From Tateyamaria pelophila (GTDB lineage: Bacteria; Pseudomonadota; Alphaproteobacteria; Rhodobacterales; Rhodobacteraceae): DNA of 41,800 nt. Within the stretch, counting starts at the first letter, position 1; each line of letters begins with the position of its first letter. The position numbers and the translations under genes were made by a program. The DNA lies in the NCBI RefSeq assembly GCF_019966495.1, contig NZ_JAIMIA010000034.1, positions 1 to 41,800 of the forward strand, read 5' to 3'. Below, in pieces: positions 16,738 to 25,208 of the stretch. The notes under the pieces are model-generated. The model was not told the DNA's origin. It saw only the letters and a program-made list of their open reading frames with translations, and searched no databases.

Positions 16738-17391
16738 TTACGCGTTTGGCAAAATCACGACATCGACACGCCGGTTCAGCGCGCGGCCTTCCGGTGTGAG
16801 GTTGCTGGCGATGGGCCGGTTTTCACCCTGCCCGAATGTCTGAACCCGGGTGGAGGATACACCATTGCTGGTCAGGACATTTGCAACGGCGCCCGCGCGG
16901 CGTTCGCTGAGCGTTTGGTTATAGCCTGCGTCGCCGCTGCTGTCGGTGTGACCGGTGACCTGCACGGTCGAGCCTTGATAATTCTGCAGGCTGTTGGCCA
17001 GAACAACCAGATCGCCGCGCATGCCTGGCTGGATTTCATAGCTGCTGGACGCGAAGAGAATCTCCTGCGGCAATGTCACGATCAGGCTGTCACCGGTGTT
17101 GGTGATCTGAACGGCTTCGTTGTCAAAGTCGCGGCGCAACTCTGCCTCTTGCCGATCGAGGCTGTAGCCGATGCCCGCGCCTGCCGCGCCGCCGACGACG
17201 GCTCCGAGTGCCGCACCGCGGGCGTTGCCGGACACGACGGCGCCCAATGCCGCACCTGATGCCGCACCAATCAGCGCACCACGGTTGGCGTTTCGGTTGG
17301 GGTCATTGACGCCACCAACTGAACTGGGGTCGGTACACGCACCAAGTGCTACGGCCGCGCCAAGCGCGAGAGTGAGGGGAAGTTTAATCAT
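16738..17391 (-). CDS. OmpA-family lipoprotein with glycine zipper
   Basis: A 217-residue outer-membrane lipoprotein. The N-terminus, MIKLPLTLALGAAVALGAC, ends in a lipobox with Cys19 as the acylation site. A glycine zipper region (about 37-76, with repeated GAALGAVV and GAAGAGIGY) follows. The C-terminal OmpA domain (about 105-215) contains VTGHTDSSGDAGYNQTLSERRA and ALNRRVDVVI, the peptidoglycan-binding motif. This matches the YiaD-like OmpA lipoprotein type, linking the outer membrane to peptidoglycan. An AGGAGG stretch lies upstream and a hairpin (17419-17438) sits in the 5' leader. It ends with a hairpin terminator. Confidence 0.93.
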   Translation of the reverse strand: MIKLPLTLALGAAVALGACTDPSSVGGVNDPNRNANRGALIGAASGAALGAVVSGNARGAALGAVVGGAAGAGIGYSLDRQEAELRRDFDNEAVQITNTGDSLIVTLPQEILFASSSYEIQPGMRGDLVVLANSLQNYQGSTVQVTGHTDSSGDAGYNQTLSERRAGAVANVLTSNGVSSTRVQTFGQGENRPIASNLTPEGRALNRRVDVVILPNA

Positions 17392-17418
17392 TGGTTTTTC
17401 CTACTGCCTCCTGAAATT

Positions 17419-17438
17419 GGCTCCGTTCGGGCGGAGCC
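17419..17438 (-). other. Hairpin in the OmpA-like leader
   Basis: GGCTCCG (17419-17425) and CGGAGCC (17432-17438) form a perfect seven-base stem with a six-base loop. It lies between the AraC-Ogt stop and the OmpA-like start, ahead of that gene's ribosome binding region. With no T-run it could be a leader structure of ompA mRNA, or part of a terminator for the upstream gene. Confidence 0.4.
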
Positions 17439-17542
17439 TGTTGAGATGCCCGCTGAATAAACGCGCAAACTCCAACCGGACAGGGCGAATATTGGGTAGG
17501 CAAAATCATGCGCATCCTGAATTACCCAGATCCCCGCCTAAA

Positions 17543-18403
17543 TCAAGCCTCCACACGCGCCGATTCGTAGGCCAGCAAAGCGCGTTTGACGGGCAGACCC
17601 CAATGATAGCCCCCCAAACCACCGGACTTGCGCAAGGCGCGATGACACGGGATCAGCCAACTGACCGGGTTGCGTCCGACAGCCGTTCCGACGGCGCGCA
17701 CGGCCCGTGGATTGCCGATGCTCTCGGCAATCTCGGAATAGGTCGTAACATGACCGGTCGGAATTTGAAGCAAGGCTTCCCACACCTTGATCTGGAACGG
17801 CGCCCCGATGAGAAACAGCGGCGCTTCGCTCAATTCCACACTCTCCGCACCGAATGCGGCCAGAACCCAGGGCCGCAAACGCATCGGATCCTCGACGAAA
17901 TCCGCCTTGGGCCAGCGACGCACAAGATCCTGCATCGCCCACGCTTCGCCCATCTCGGCCGCAAATCCGAGGCCGCAAATGCCGTTTTGCGTGCCCATGA
18001 CAAGGGCCAGCCCGAACGGGCTGCCGAACCACCCCCAATAGATTGTCAATCCGGCGCCTTCCTTGGCATATTCGCCGGGGCTCATCGCTTCCCACCGCAG
18101 GAACAGATCGTGCAACCGGCCCGATCCGCTCAGACCGGTGGCGTGCGCCGTATCCAGCGTCGTGAACCGCTCCGCCAACAGGGCCTTGGCGTGGCCCAGC
18201 GTCAGGTACTGCTGATAACGTTTGGGCGAAACGCCGACCCAGCGTGAAAAGATACGTTGGAAATGCGCCGGGCTCATGCCCATTTCGCGGGCAAGCGCCT
18301 CAAGCGTCAATGGATCCTCGGACCCGTCAATCAACTCGATCGCGCGACGCATGACGTTATAGTGATAGCCTGTATCGGCCTCTGACAGTGCTGTGTGTTC
18401 CAT
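17543..18403 (-). CDS. AraC HTH-fused methylated-DNA cysteine methyltransferase
   Basis: A 286-residue Ada-like protein without the N-terminal zinc-cysteine domain of E. coli Ada. Residues about 15-115 are an AraC-type helix-turn-helix (LTLEALAREMGMSPAHFQRIFSRWVG). Residues about 120-286 form the methyltransferase, with the acceptor Cys253 in WLIPCHRALRKSGG. It removes alkyl groups from O6-methylguanine by suicidal transfer to Cys253. The HTH may mediate auto-regulation, but the usual methylphosphotriester sensor is missing. The start at 18403 (MEHTALSEAD) was chosen; the open frame extends to 18583 without family-like sequence. It is followed at a distance by the OmpA-like gene on the same strand. 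Confidence 0.88.
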   Translation of the reverse strand: MEHTALSEADTGYHYNVMRRAIELIDGSEDPLTLEALAREMGMSPAHFQRIFSRWVGVSPKRYQQYLTLGHAKALLAERFTTLDTAHATGLSGSGRLHDLFLRWEAMSPGEYAKEGAGLTIYWGWFGSPFGLALVMGTQNGICGLGFAAEMGEAWAMQDLVRRWPKADFVEDPMRLRPWVLAAFGAESVELSEAPLFLIGAPFQIKVWEALLQIPTGHVTTYSEIAESIGNPRAVRAVGTAVGRNPVSWLIPCHRALRKSGGLGGYHWGLPVKRALLAYESARVEA

Positions 18404-18623
18404 ACAAACGAAGATAGAGCCCGCCAACGGCCAACGCGACCCGTTTCCTGTGCAAAGGCGCTGCGTCTTGCGCGAATTTGGTCGGCAGGTTTGGATGGAG
18501 AGGACACAGATCAGGAAAGTTTGCTCTTTAGGCCGCATGTCCGTTTCTGGAGCTCGTTCAAAATGCGCGCCTGGCAAATTCAATATTTCGGTATGAGCCT
18601 AGCCAGACTCCAGACTTATTGAT
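18404..18623. other. Intergenic region between AraC-Ogt and the IS remnant
   Basis: About 220 bases without a credible gene. It holds the promoter side of the AraC-Ogt gene and the outer flank of the decayed insertion sequence. I see no perfect terminal inverted repeat or target duplication here. Confidence 0.45.
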
Positions 18624-19243
18624 CTAAGGCCAGAACATACCAGTGGCTCCGCGCTCTGGCGAATAGAAAGACCTTTGAAGATATGTCCTATCGAGTTGCC
18701 ACCTGACGCCAATCTTTCAGACGTCCGAACATAAACTCGATCGGTGCCCGGCAGTGTATTGCGCTGGAATGTCACCAGAGGCGCGTTTGTACCGGCGCTT
18801 GTCATGCTTCAAGTACGTCTTGCGCGGCTTGCGGCCTGGGATTCAGGTGCGTATCCCCTTGTCTTTCATCGCGTCTCTGAACCAGTCGGCATCATAGCCC
18901 CGGTTGCCAGAAGCCAATCGACCTTAGGCAAGCTGCTGAGAAGCGCCAGCGCGGCAATGTTGTCGCTGGACCGCTGCCCGACAGGTGATGCATGCATCGC
19001 CGAGAAGGGTGACTGGCGTTGACGAACAGGTCGATCGGACATCCCTGGCTGTCGCAGATGGTGTGCACCTTGGCGTTCCTCGCGCCTTTGGTGCGGCCCA
19101 CTCTCGTGCATCGCTTCACGATGCCCTGCCGGGCAGCGGATGTTCAAGCTTTGGCAATGCGCCGAAAAGAACTGGCGAAAACTGCGCAGCCATGCCCACC
19201 TCGTCGATGTCTTTGAGGACGTCGATTTCATCAACGGCATCAA
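18624..19243 (-). pseudogene. IS5-family transposase remnant, frameshifted
   Basis: Minus-strand fragments in different frames make up a broken DDE transposase. In order they are VGRTKGARNAKVHTICDSQG, then IAALALLSSLPKVDWLL, then GYDADWFRDAMKDKGIRT ending in a premature stop, then KRRYKR and FMFGRLKDWRQVATRYDICS ending at 18624. These match the conserved C-terminal order of IS5/IS427-group transposases. At least two frameshifts and one nonsense change are needed, so it is not functional. The N-terminal part (about 19120-19243) is too decayed to align by eye. No terminal inverted repeats were found. It abuts imuB, whose usual downstream partner dnaE2 is absent. Confidence 0.8.
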
Positions 19244-19391
19244 ACTATCAAACCAAAATCAGGCCGCCGCATCAGGGTCGTTCAAACACCAAATTTGAAC
19301 GTAGTTCGCTTGGGGGGTGAGTTTGTGGCTGCACCCGGCCGAAATCCCCATTGCGCATTCCCATCCAATCCAGTGCGCGCGCGTGGCCATC

Positions 19392-21050
19392 TCACGCAAA
19401 GCTGCCCTGACAGAACCACCCCGGCGACATCGTCCCGCCATGGCCGTAAAACAACCACAGCCGCTGACCGTCCGTTGTATCCGTGACCCAGTAATCACGC
19501 ACACCGCTGCGCCAGTTCGGATCATCCAGCCACCATTCCGGCGCGATCCGTTCTGGCCCCAAGGCCCGCAATCGGGTCAGATCCCGGCCGCGCCAGCGAA
19601 AGGTTTCCGGCAGTCGCGGCGTCGCTGCGGCATGCACCGGTTCGGGGTGCCACATCAGCAAGGGGCGCGGATTGGGCGGGGCGGGCCATGGCCCCTCATG
19701 TGGCTCGGACCACGCGGCCGCCATCACCTTATGAGACTTTTCCGGGATATGGCTCGAGGCCGGGTGCAAGCGCTGGATCGCATCCAGACCCACGCGCGCG
19801 CCCAGCCGTCCCACCAGATCATCCAGCGCATTCGCGTTGCCTTGCTGTGTGCGTGCGGCGACCCCCGCCTGCGCATGCCCCACCACATTCTCCTGATAGA
19901 GTGGCTCAACCTGCGTCGCGACCAGACGCAGCATATCGATGCCAAAACCTGCATCGATATCCGCGATCTTCATCTCCAGCAACGGACGCATGCGGTGCGG
20001 ATCAAAGCTGGGCCGGGCCAGACCCACCTCAACCGCTTCGATGGCGTGATCGCTGCGATGGGCATGAAGCGCGATGCGGCGCGCGCCCTTTCCCTTATTC
20101 TCCAATGCCTTGCACAGGCGAGGCAGCAAACGGTCCACCCCTGCCATCACGTCTTCGGCCAGGCCGATCGGGTCCGGCAATGTCATCCGCACCGCAAAGT
20201 GATCCGGCGCCTTGGCGGGCGATACAGGTTCCGGCGCACTGCCCATCGCCTGATCCAGACGCAGCACCAGCCCCCGTCCAAACCGCCGCGCCAATGCTGC
20301 GCGGGGCTGGCCCAGCAAATCACCCACCCGGCGCAACCCCAACCGCGCCAACTGGGCCGCCACGTCAGGTTCAAGCCGCAAGGCCGCAATCGGCAAAGGG
20401 CTGAGCGCGCTATAGGTCTGGCCGGGTGTCGCAATGCGGACGACATCCGACGCCTGCGTGCGCAAGGCCGGGGCCGCCCCACCCTTGGTCCAGTGCCGTC
20501 TTTTTCCAGCACGCGAACGGGTGGCGCGCGCCTCCTGATCAATCGCATCGCCTGACCGGTTCGCCCCCGCCGCACGCCCCGCAAAACGGGCGAGGGCCCA
20601 GGCCGCCCCCCGCGTATCCGCCAGGCCCATCAGCACACTCAGCCCCAGATCGGTGCAATCCTCCTCGACCACCTGCATCAACGCCCGCTCACCGCCAAAC
20701 AAATGCGCACAACCCGTCAGGTCCACGACAAGCGCATCGCCATCCTCGGGCGCGACCCATGGGCTGAACTTGCCCGCCCAACGCTGCAAACTCTCAAGAA
20801 ATCGCTGCTCACCCACCGTGCTGCGCTGATGCGTCATCAACCCCGGACACATCGCATGGGCATCCCGCACCGGCTGACCCACATGCACGCCCTGCCCCTG
20901 CGCCACCCCGTTCAGGGACGACACCAACTGCATGTTCTGACGTTCTTCGATCACGGCCAGTGGCTGATCGGCGAGCATGGGCTGTCGCCGGATCAGACGT
21001 TCAGCCCCCAATCGCGGAAACCACAAGGACAGGATGCGGCGGTCGGACAT
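19392..21050 (-). CDS. imuB: ImuB-like Y-family polymerase homologue
   Basis: A 552-residue protein resembling ImuB, the catalytically inactive Y-family partner of the DnaE2 mutasome in alphaproteobacteria. It starts MSDRRILSLWFPRLGAERLIRR and has VAQGQGVHVGQPVRDAHAMCP and LVVDLTGCAHLFGGE, followed by the little-finger-like region and the conserved C-terminus ending GTMSPGWFCQGSFA. The ATG at 21050 is preferred; a TTG two codons upstream is possible. A GTTC-N7-GTTC box ends its upstream region, so it is probably SOS-induced. In other genomes imuA lies before and dnaE2 after; here neither is visible, and a decayed IS5 element lies just downstream. It may be an orphan, or the partners may be elsewhere. 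Confidence 0.88.
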   Translation of the reverse strand: MSDRRILSLWFPRLGAERLIRRQPMLADQPLAVIEERQNMQLVSSLNGVAQGQGVHVGQPVRDAHAMCPGLMTHQRSTVGEQRFLESLQRWAGKFSPWVAPEDGDALVVDLTGCAHLFGGERALMQVVEEDCTDLGLSVLMGLADTRGAAWALARFAGRAAGANRSGDAIDQEARATRSRAGKRRHWTKGGAAPALRTQASDVVRIATPGQTYSALSPLPIAALRLEPDVAAQLARLGLRRVGDLLGQPRAALARRFGRGLVLRLDQAMGSAPEPVSPAKAPDHFAVRMTLPDPIGLAEDVMAGVDRLLPRLCKALENKGKGARRIALHAHRSDHAIEAVEVGLARPSFDPHRMRPLLEMKIADIDAGFGIDMLRLVATQVEPLYQENVVGHAQAGVAARTQQGNANALDDLVGRLGARVGLDAIQRLHPASSHIPEKSHKVMAAAWSEPHEGPWPAPPNPRPLLMWHPEPVHAAATPRLPETFRWRGRDLTRLRALGPERIAPEWWLDDPNWRSGVRDYWVTDTTDGQRLWLFYGHGGTMSPGWFCQGSFA

Positions 21051-21058
21051 ATACAAAT

Positions 21059-21073
21059 GTTCACACTTTGTTC
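21059..21073 (-). promoter_or_regulatory. LexA/SOS box before imuB
   Basis: The plus strand reads GTTCACACTTTGTTC, a perfect GTTC-N7-GTTC direct repeat, the LexA box of alphaproteobacteria. Read toward imuB it is GAAC-N7-GAAC. It ends eight bases before the imuB ATG, so LexA binding there would directly block transcription. Confidence 0.8.
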
Positions 21074-21148
21074 CACTCTTGGATACGCCGAGTCGCCCCC
21101 TTGAGTCGAGCCGTCTTCAGTAATCAAAAAAATATGCAATTCAGGCCT

Positions 21149-21766
21149 TCAGGCCCCATAGCGCGCCAGAAAGGTTTCGACGGCTCCGTCCACGACCCGC
21201 TCGATGTCTGCCTCGGTCACAGAAGCGATCACGCCGAACATCAATCGCGGCCAGAGGTCTGCCTTGCACAACTCGCCAAACTGATCCGCCGCAAGGGTCA
21301 GGTCATCAATCACCAACTCGCCCCGGGCGATGGACCCCACGAAATACTCCGCCATCTCTGCCCGCATCCGCTCGGGGCCCGAGCGATAAAAGGCGCGGCC
21401 GATCTCGGGAAACCGATCCGATTCCGCGACACAGATGCGAAACACCTGCTGACCGAACTTCGACGTGATAAAGCGCAGGAAATGGCGACCGGCCTGCGAC
21501 AATACCTGCCTTGGCGGCGCATTCATGTCGATATTGTCGATCGCCGCCTGACTTTGACGGGCACATTCCTGATTGGCCACTTCCATGAACAGCAAACGTT
21601 TGTCCGGGAAATAGCTGTACAGCGTCGCCTTGCTGACATTTGCCTGTCTGGCAATGTCATCTACACTCGCCCCCTCGAAGCCATCCGCCATGAAGACTTG
21701 GCGCGCGCCCTCAAGGACCTGGCCAAATTTGCGGCCCTTGCGGACAACGGGAGTGACATCATTCAT
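21149..21766 (-). CDS. TetR-family transcriptional regulator
   Basis: A 205-residue repressor-type protein. The N-terminal HTH (about 20-70) contains GASVDDIARQANVSKATLYSYFPDKRLLF, standard for TetR. The C-terminal ligand domain (about 80-200) resembles the TetR C-terminal AefR-like group and gives no ligand clue. The ATG at 21766 has AGGA six bases before it; the frame also opens from a TTG at 21793, but that is less supported. It is divergent from mbfA (136 bases apart) and lies upstream of imuB on the same strand. It might control itself and mbfA or another efflux gene elsewhere. Confidence 0.88.
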   Translation of the reverse strand: MNDVTPVVRKGRKFGQVLEGARQVFMADGFEGASVDDIARQANVSKATLYSYFPDKRLLFMEVANQECARQSQAAIDNIDMNAPPRQVLSQAGRHFLRFITSKFGQQVFRICVAESDRFPEIGRAFYRSGPERMRAEMAEYFVGSIARGELVIDDLTLAADQFGELCKADLWPRLMFGVIASVTEADIERVVDGAVETFLARYGA

Positions 21767-21796
21767 GGGTATTCCTGCCTTGAGTGCCGCCAATAT

Positions 21797-21815
21797 AAAC
21801 CGTTTCGTTCAGTTT
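21797..21815. promoter_or_regulatory. Possible TetR operator
   Basis: AAACCG (21797-21802) and CAGTTT (21810-21815) form an inverted repeat with one mismatch and a seven-base spacer, 31 bases before the TetR ATG. The position fits autoregulation. The match is weak and the spacing is only suggestive. Confidence 0.25.
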
Positions 21816-21869
21816 CGACAGAAAATTCGCGGAGACGGCTTGCATCTCCCCCGCAAGAGGCCATCATTA

Positions 21870-21886
21870 CTTGGAATCATTCTAAA
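21870..21886 (+). promoter_or_regulatory. Iron-control element (ICE/Irr box) before mbfA
   Basis: CTTGGAATCATTCTAAA at 21870-21886 matches the Irr-binding ICE consensus TTTAGAA-N3-TTCTAAA in 12 of 14 fixed positions, the right half perfectly. It ends 15 bases before the mbfA ATG. Irr represses mbfA under low iron in Bradyrhizobium and Agrobacterium, so the same control is expected here. Confidence 0.65.
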
Positions 21887-21901
21887 CAAGCGGAGCGCGC
21901 C

Positions 21902-22876
21902 ATGCGATTCACGTTTTACCGCAAACGTTTCAAAGATCTGACGGAGCAGGAGATTCTCGCGCTTGCAATCTCGTCGGAAGAGGACGACGCGCAAATCTAT
22001 CGCGGATACGCGGAATCCCTGCGCGCGGATTACCCTGCCAGCGCCGCCGTGTTTGACGGCATGGCTGCCGAAGAAGACAGCCATCGCCAGCGCCTGATCG
22101 ATCTGCACCAGGACCGCTTTGGCCCGACGATCCCCCTTATCCGACGTGAACACGTGTCAGGCTACTACGCCCGTCGCCCCGTCTGGTTGGTCGAAAACCT
22201 CAGCCTCGACCGCATCCGTTCAGAAGCCGAAGCGATGGAACGTGACGCAGAACGATTTTATCTTTCGGCCGCCGCGCGCACATCCGATGCAGCGACGCGA
22301 AAACTTCTGGGCGATCTGGCCGCCGCAGAGGCGGGACACGAAAAAACAGCCAATGCCCTGGAAAGCGAACACCTCGGCGACGGCCCCCGCGAGAGCGAGG
22401 ATGAAAAAAGCAACCGCCAGTTTATCCTGACATGGGTCCAGCCGGGGCTGGCGGGGCTCATGGATGGGTCCGTCTCGACCCTCGCGCCGATTTTTGCGGT
22501 GGCCTTTGCCACCCAGGATACATGGACGACATTTCTGGTGGGCCTTGCCGCCTCCGTCGGGGCCGGCATTTCCATGGGCTTCACCGAAGCCGCTTCAGAT
22601 GACGGCGAACTCTCCGGTCGCGGCTCCCCGGTCAAACGCGGGTTTGCGTCAGGTATCATGACAACCGTGGGCGGATTGGGCCACGCCCTCCCCTATCTGA
22701 TCGCGGATTTCTGGACCGCCACGATCATCGCCTTCGCAGTGGTCTTCATCGAACTTTGGGCCATCGCATGGATCCAGAACAAATATATGAACACACCCTT
22801 TTGGCGGGCAACGCTGCAAGTGGTCGTGGGGGGCGCACTCGTCTTTGCGGCAGGGGTTTTGATCGGCAGCGGATAG
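21902..22876 (+). CDS. mbfA: Membrane-bound ferritin MbfA (Er-VIT1 fusion)
   Basis: A 324-residue fusion of an N-terminal ferritin-like (erythrin) domain (about 1-150) and a C-terminal VIT1/CCC1-type membrane domain (about 175-324). Di-iron ligand motifs are visible: SSEEDDAQIYRGY (Glu26, Glu27), AEEDSHRQR (Glu57, Glu58, His61), EAEAMERD and AAEAGHEK (Glu143, His146). The membrane domain has PGLAGLMDGSVSTLAPIFAVAF and TEAASDDGELSGRGSP, as in VIT1. Known MbfA exports iron from the cytoplasm and protects against iron and peroxide stress. The ATG at 21902 has GGAG six bases upstream; the frame is open far upstream but that part lacks family sequence. An ICE-type box sits directly before it. Confidence 0.93.
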   Translation: MRFTFYRKRFKDLTEQEILALAISSEEDDAQIYRGYAESLRADYPASAAVFDGMAAEEDSHRQRLIDLHQDRFGPTIPLIRREHVSGYYARRPVWLVENLSLDRIRSEAEAMERDAERFYLSAAARTSDAATRKLLGDLAAAEAGHEKTANALESEHLGDGPRESEDEKSNRQFILTWVQPGLAGLMDGSVSTLAPIFAVAFATQDTWTTFLVGLAASVGAGISMGFTEAASDDGELSGRGSPVKRGFASGIMTTVGGLGHALPYLIADFWTATIIAFAVVFIELWAIAWIQNKYMNTPFWRATLQVVVGGALVFAAGVLIGSG

Positions 22877-22908
22877 ACTTGCGCAATACACGGCGTTATG
22901 GCTGATTC

Positions 22909-23832
22909 ATGCTTGCGATCCTTCTGAAAACACTGCCCTTCTTTGCGTTGATCGGTCTTGGCTACTGGGCAGGCCGAACGCGGTTCTTCACCCAGGAGGC
23001 GACGGCGTATCTGACAAAGTTCGTGTTTTACTTCGCCCTTTCGGCGATGATCTTTCGCTTTGCCGCAAATCTGGAATTGGCCGAAGTCTGGGACGGGCAA
23101 CTGGTCCTCGCCTATCTTCTGGGCACGGTCTGCATATACGTCATCGCCTCGGTTGTCGGATACCTGCGTGGCCTCGACGTCCAAACCACGGCTGTCGAAG
23201 CCCAATGTGCCGTGATTGGAAACGCCGGTTTTCTGGGCCTGCCAATGCTGGTTACGCTTTTCGGGCCTGCTGCCATCGGCCCGGTTATGCTGGTGCTCGC
23301 CACCGACCTGATCGTGTTTTCCAGCCTCATCGTCATCCTGATCACGATCGGAAGAGACGGACGCATGTCGCTCGCGATCCTCAAAACGATCGCAACAGGA
23401 TTGATCAGCAATCCCATGATCGTCGCGATGTCCCTCGGTCTTGCCTGGTCCGCCGCAGAACTGCCAATTCCCGCTCCGATGAACGAATTCCTAAGCCTGC
23501 TCGGCGGTGCCGCCACCCCCGGCGCCCTCTTTGCCATCGGCGCGTCCCTCGCGTCAAAATCGGCAGAGCGCATCGAGATCGCAGGCTGGCTTAGCTTTTG
23601 TAAACTGATCCTGCATCCCGCCGCCGTCGCACTATCGGTCATCTACGTATTCGAGGTCGACCCCTTTGGCGGCGCAATGATCATCGCATGCGCTGCCATG
23701 CCCGTCGCGGGCAACATATACATGCTGGCGCAACATTACGGCGTCGCACCGCAAAGGGTCTCGGCCGCGATTCTGGTCTCAACCGCCATAAGCATCCTGA
23801 CCCTTACCGCCGTCATCGCCTGGGTCAGCTGA
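22909..23832 (+). CDS. AEC-family transporter
   Basis: A 307-residue membrane protein of the auxin efflux carrier family with about ten membrane segments in two inverted halves. The N-terminus, LLKTLPFFALIGLGYWAGRT, and the later GNAGFLGLPMLVTLFG and CAAMPVAGNIYMLAQHYG are typical of the family (MdcF/YfdV-like). Substrates in bacteria are often malonate, malate or other dicarboxylates, and cannot be fixed here. It starts 32 bases after mbfA and may be read through from it. It ends just before the second copy of the short repeat. Confidence 0.88.
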   Translation: MLAILLKTLPFFALIGLGYWAGRTRFFTQEATAYLTKFVFYFALSAMIFRFAANLELAEVWDGQLVLAYLLGTVCIYVIASVVGYLRGLDVQTTAVEAQCAVIGNAGFLGLPMLVTLFGPAAIGPVMLVLATDLIVFSSLIVILITIGRDGRMSLAILKTIATGLISNPMIVAMSLGLAWSAAELPIPAPMNEFLSLLGGAATPGALFAIGASLASKSAERIEIAGWLSFCKLILHPAAVALSVIYVFEVDPFGGAMIIACAAMPVAGNIYMLAQHYGVAPQRVSAAILVSTAISILTLTAVIAWVS

Positions 23833-23840
23833 TCCGCCTT

Positions 23841-23880
23841 CATCTTGCCAAATAAACTCCCGCCGGAGGCTCCAACGGCT
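23841..23880 (+). repeat. Short intergenic-type repeat with hairpin, copy 2
   Basis: CATCTTGCCAAATAAACTCC at 23841-23860 is identical to 7551-7570, with the identity extending two T's upstream. It is followed by a GC hairpin in the segment 23861-23880: GCCG pairs with CGGC around a GGA/TCC inner stem. It lies between the AEC gene and fghA. The right-hand hairpin sequence differs between the two copies although the left part is identical. Confidence 0.65.
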
Positions 23881-23931
23881 TGCCGCAAAGCCAAAGGCCC
23901 GATAGCGATGCACCAACAGGAGGAAAACGCG

Positions 23932-24762
23932 ATGGAAACACAATCCGAAAATGCCTGCTTCGGCGGCATCCAGGGCGTCTACACCCACAGTTCGGCCAGT
24001 TGCGCCTGCGACATGACGTTTGGCCTGTTTCTGCCCGCCGAGGCCAGGGACGGCCCGGTCCCGTTGCTCTGGTACCTGTCGGGGCTGACGTGCACGCACG
24101 AAAACGCGATGACGAAAGCGGGCGCGCAAGCCTGGGCCGCGGAACAGGGCATCGCGCTGGTGTTTCCCGATACCTCGCCCCGCGGCGACGACGTGGCTGA
24201 CGATGAGGCCTATGACCTCGGCCAAGGTGCCGGCTTTTACCTCAACGCCACCCAAACGCCCTGGGCCGAACATTTCCGGATGTGGGACTACATCACCGAT
24301 GAGTTACCAGAACTGCTCGGCAACGCCTTCGCCCTGGACATGCAGCGTCAGGCGATCACCGGCCACTCCATGGGTGGCCACGGCGCCCTGACCATAGCGA
24401 TGAGCCTGCCCGGCCGATACCGCTCCGTCTCCGCCTTTTCGCCCATTACCAACCCGACAGCAGGCGATTGGGGCCGCAAGCAATTCACTGCGTATCTGGG
24501 AAAGGATGAAACCCTGTGGTCGCCTCACGATGCCACGTTGCTCATGGAAAAAAACGGCTTTGACGGGCCAATGCTGATCGACACCGGCACAAAGGATCAG
24601 TTTCTGGACCTGCTGAAGCCGGAAGCACTGGCGCAGGCGGCAACCGCGCGCCGTCAACAGATGACCTTCCGCATGCAGCCCGGTTATGACCACAGCTACT
24701 TCTTTGTTTCCACCTTTTTGGCGGATCATGTGAATTTCCACGCAGAGGCTCTTTGGGCGTGA
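23932..24762 (+). CDS. fghA: S-formylglutathione hydrolase
   Basis: A 276-residue esterase-D-type alpha/beta hydrolase that splits S-formylglutathione into formate and glutathione in formaldehyde detoxification. The nucleophile Ser146 lies in [25 protein letters not shown] and [12 protein letters not shown] supply the Asp and His of the triad. The N-terminal [20 protein letters not shown] and [10 protein letters not shown] are typical of FGH. The ATG at 23932 has AGGAGGA at 23918-23924 seven bases ahead, so the longer frame from 23845 was discarded. It overlaps the next gene (GTGA) and starts a compact operon. The formaldehyde dehydrogenase partner is not in the window. Confidence 0.95.
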   Translation: METQSENACFGGIQGVYTHSSASCACDMTFGLFLPAEARDGPVPLLWYLSGLTCTHENAMTKAGAQAWAAEQGIALVFPDTSPRGDDVADDEAYDLGQGAGFYLNATQTPWAEHFRMWDYITDELPELLGNAFALDMQRQAITGHSMGGHGALTIAMSLPGRYRSVSAFSPITNPTAGDWGRKQFTAYLGKDETLWSPHDATLLMEKNGFDGPMLIDTGTKDQFLDLLKPEALAQAATARRQQMTFRMQPGYDHSYFFVSTFLADHVNFHAEALWA

Positions 24763-25208
24763 CCACGCTCTATATCGACGCAGATGCCTGTCCGGTCAAA
24801 GCCGAGGCGGAAAAAGTGGCAACGCGCCACAAGATCGAGATGAAAGTCGTCTCGAACGGTGGATTGCGCCCCTCACAAAACCCTTTGGTCGAGACTGTCA
24901 TCGTGCCTGACGGTCCGGATGTGGCGGACATGTGGATTGCTGATCGCGCCGGGGTTGGCGATGTGGTCGTCACGGGCGATATCTCCTTGGCCGCGAAATG
25001 CGTGGAAGCGGGCGCGCGGGTTCTCAAGCACAATGGCGAGGCGCTGACCTCGGCCAATATCGGCAACGTATTGGCAACCCGCGATCTGATGACGGACCTG
25101 CGCGCCGCCGACCCGTTCCGGCAAGGCGGCGGCAAAGGCTTTACCAAAGCCGACAGATCGCGTTTTCTGGACGCATTGGAACGGGAACTGAGGGCCGCCA
25201 AATCATGA
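24759..25208 (+). CDS. YaiI/YqxD-family (UPF0178) protein
   Basis: A 149-residue protein of the UPF0178 family. Visible marks are [12 protein letters not shown] at the N-terminus, [27 protein letters not shown] in the middle and the C-terminal [14 protein letters not shown]. The fold is PIN-like, but the function is not established. It starts at the GTG at 24759, which overlaps the fghA stop (GTGA at 24759-24762), and its stop overlaps the HAD gene start (ATGA at 25205-25208). An alternative TTG start at 24753 would need no change in function. Confidence 0.88.
   Translation: MTTLYIDADACPVKAEAEKVATRHKIEMKVVSNGGLRPSQNPLVETVIVPDGPDVADMWIADRAGVGDVVVTGDISLAAKCVEAGARVLKHNGEALTSANIGNVLATRDLMTDLRAADPFRQGGGKGFTKADRSRFLDALERELRAAKS

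Noticed and set aside
19280-19300. GTTC/GAAC pair near the imuB stop, first taken for a second SOS box
   Set aside because: The arms are inverted, not the direct GTTC-N7-GTTC repeat, and no gene starts nearby.
21074-21148. Possible remnant of imuA between TetR and imuB
   Set aside because: The 75 bases are too short, and no recognisable ImuA/SulA-like sequence is seen in any frame.
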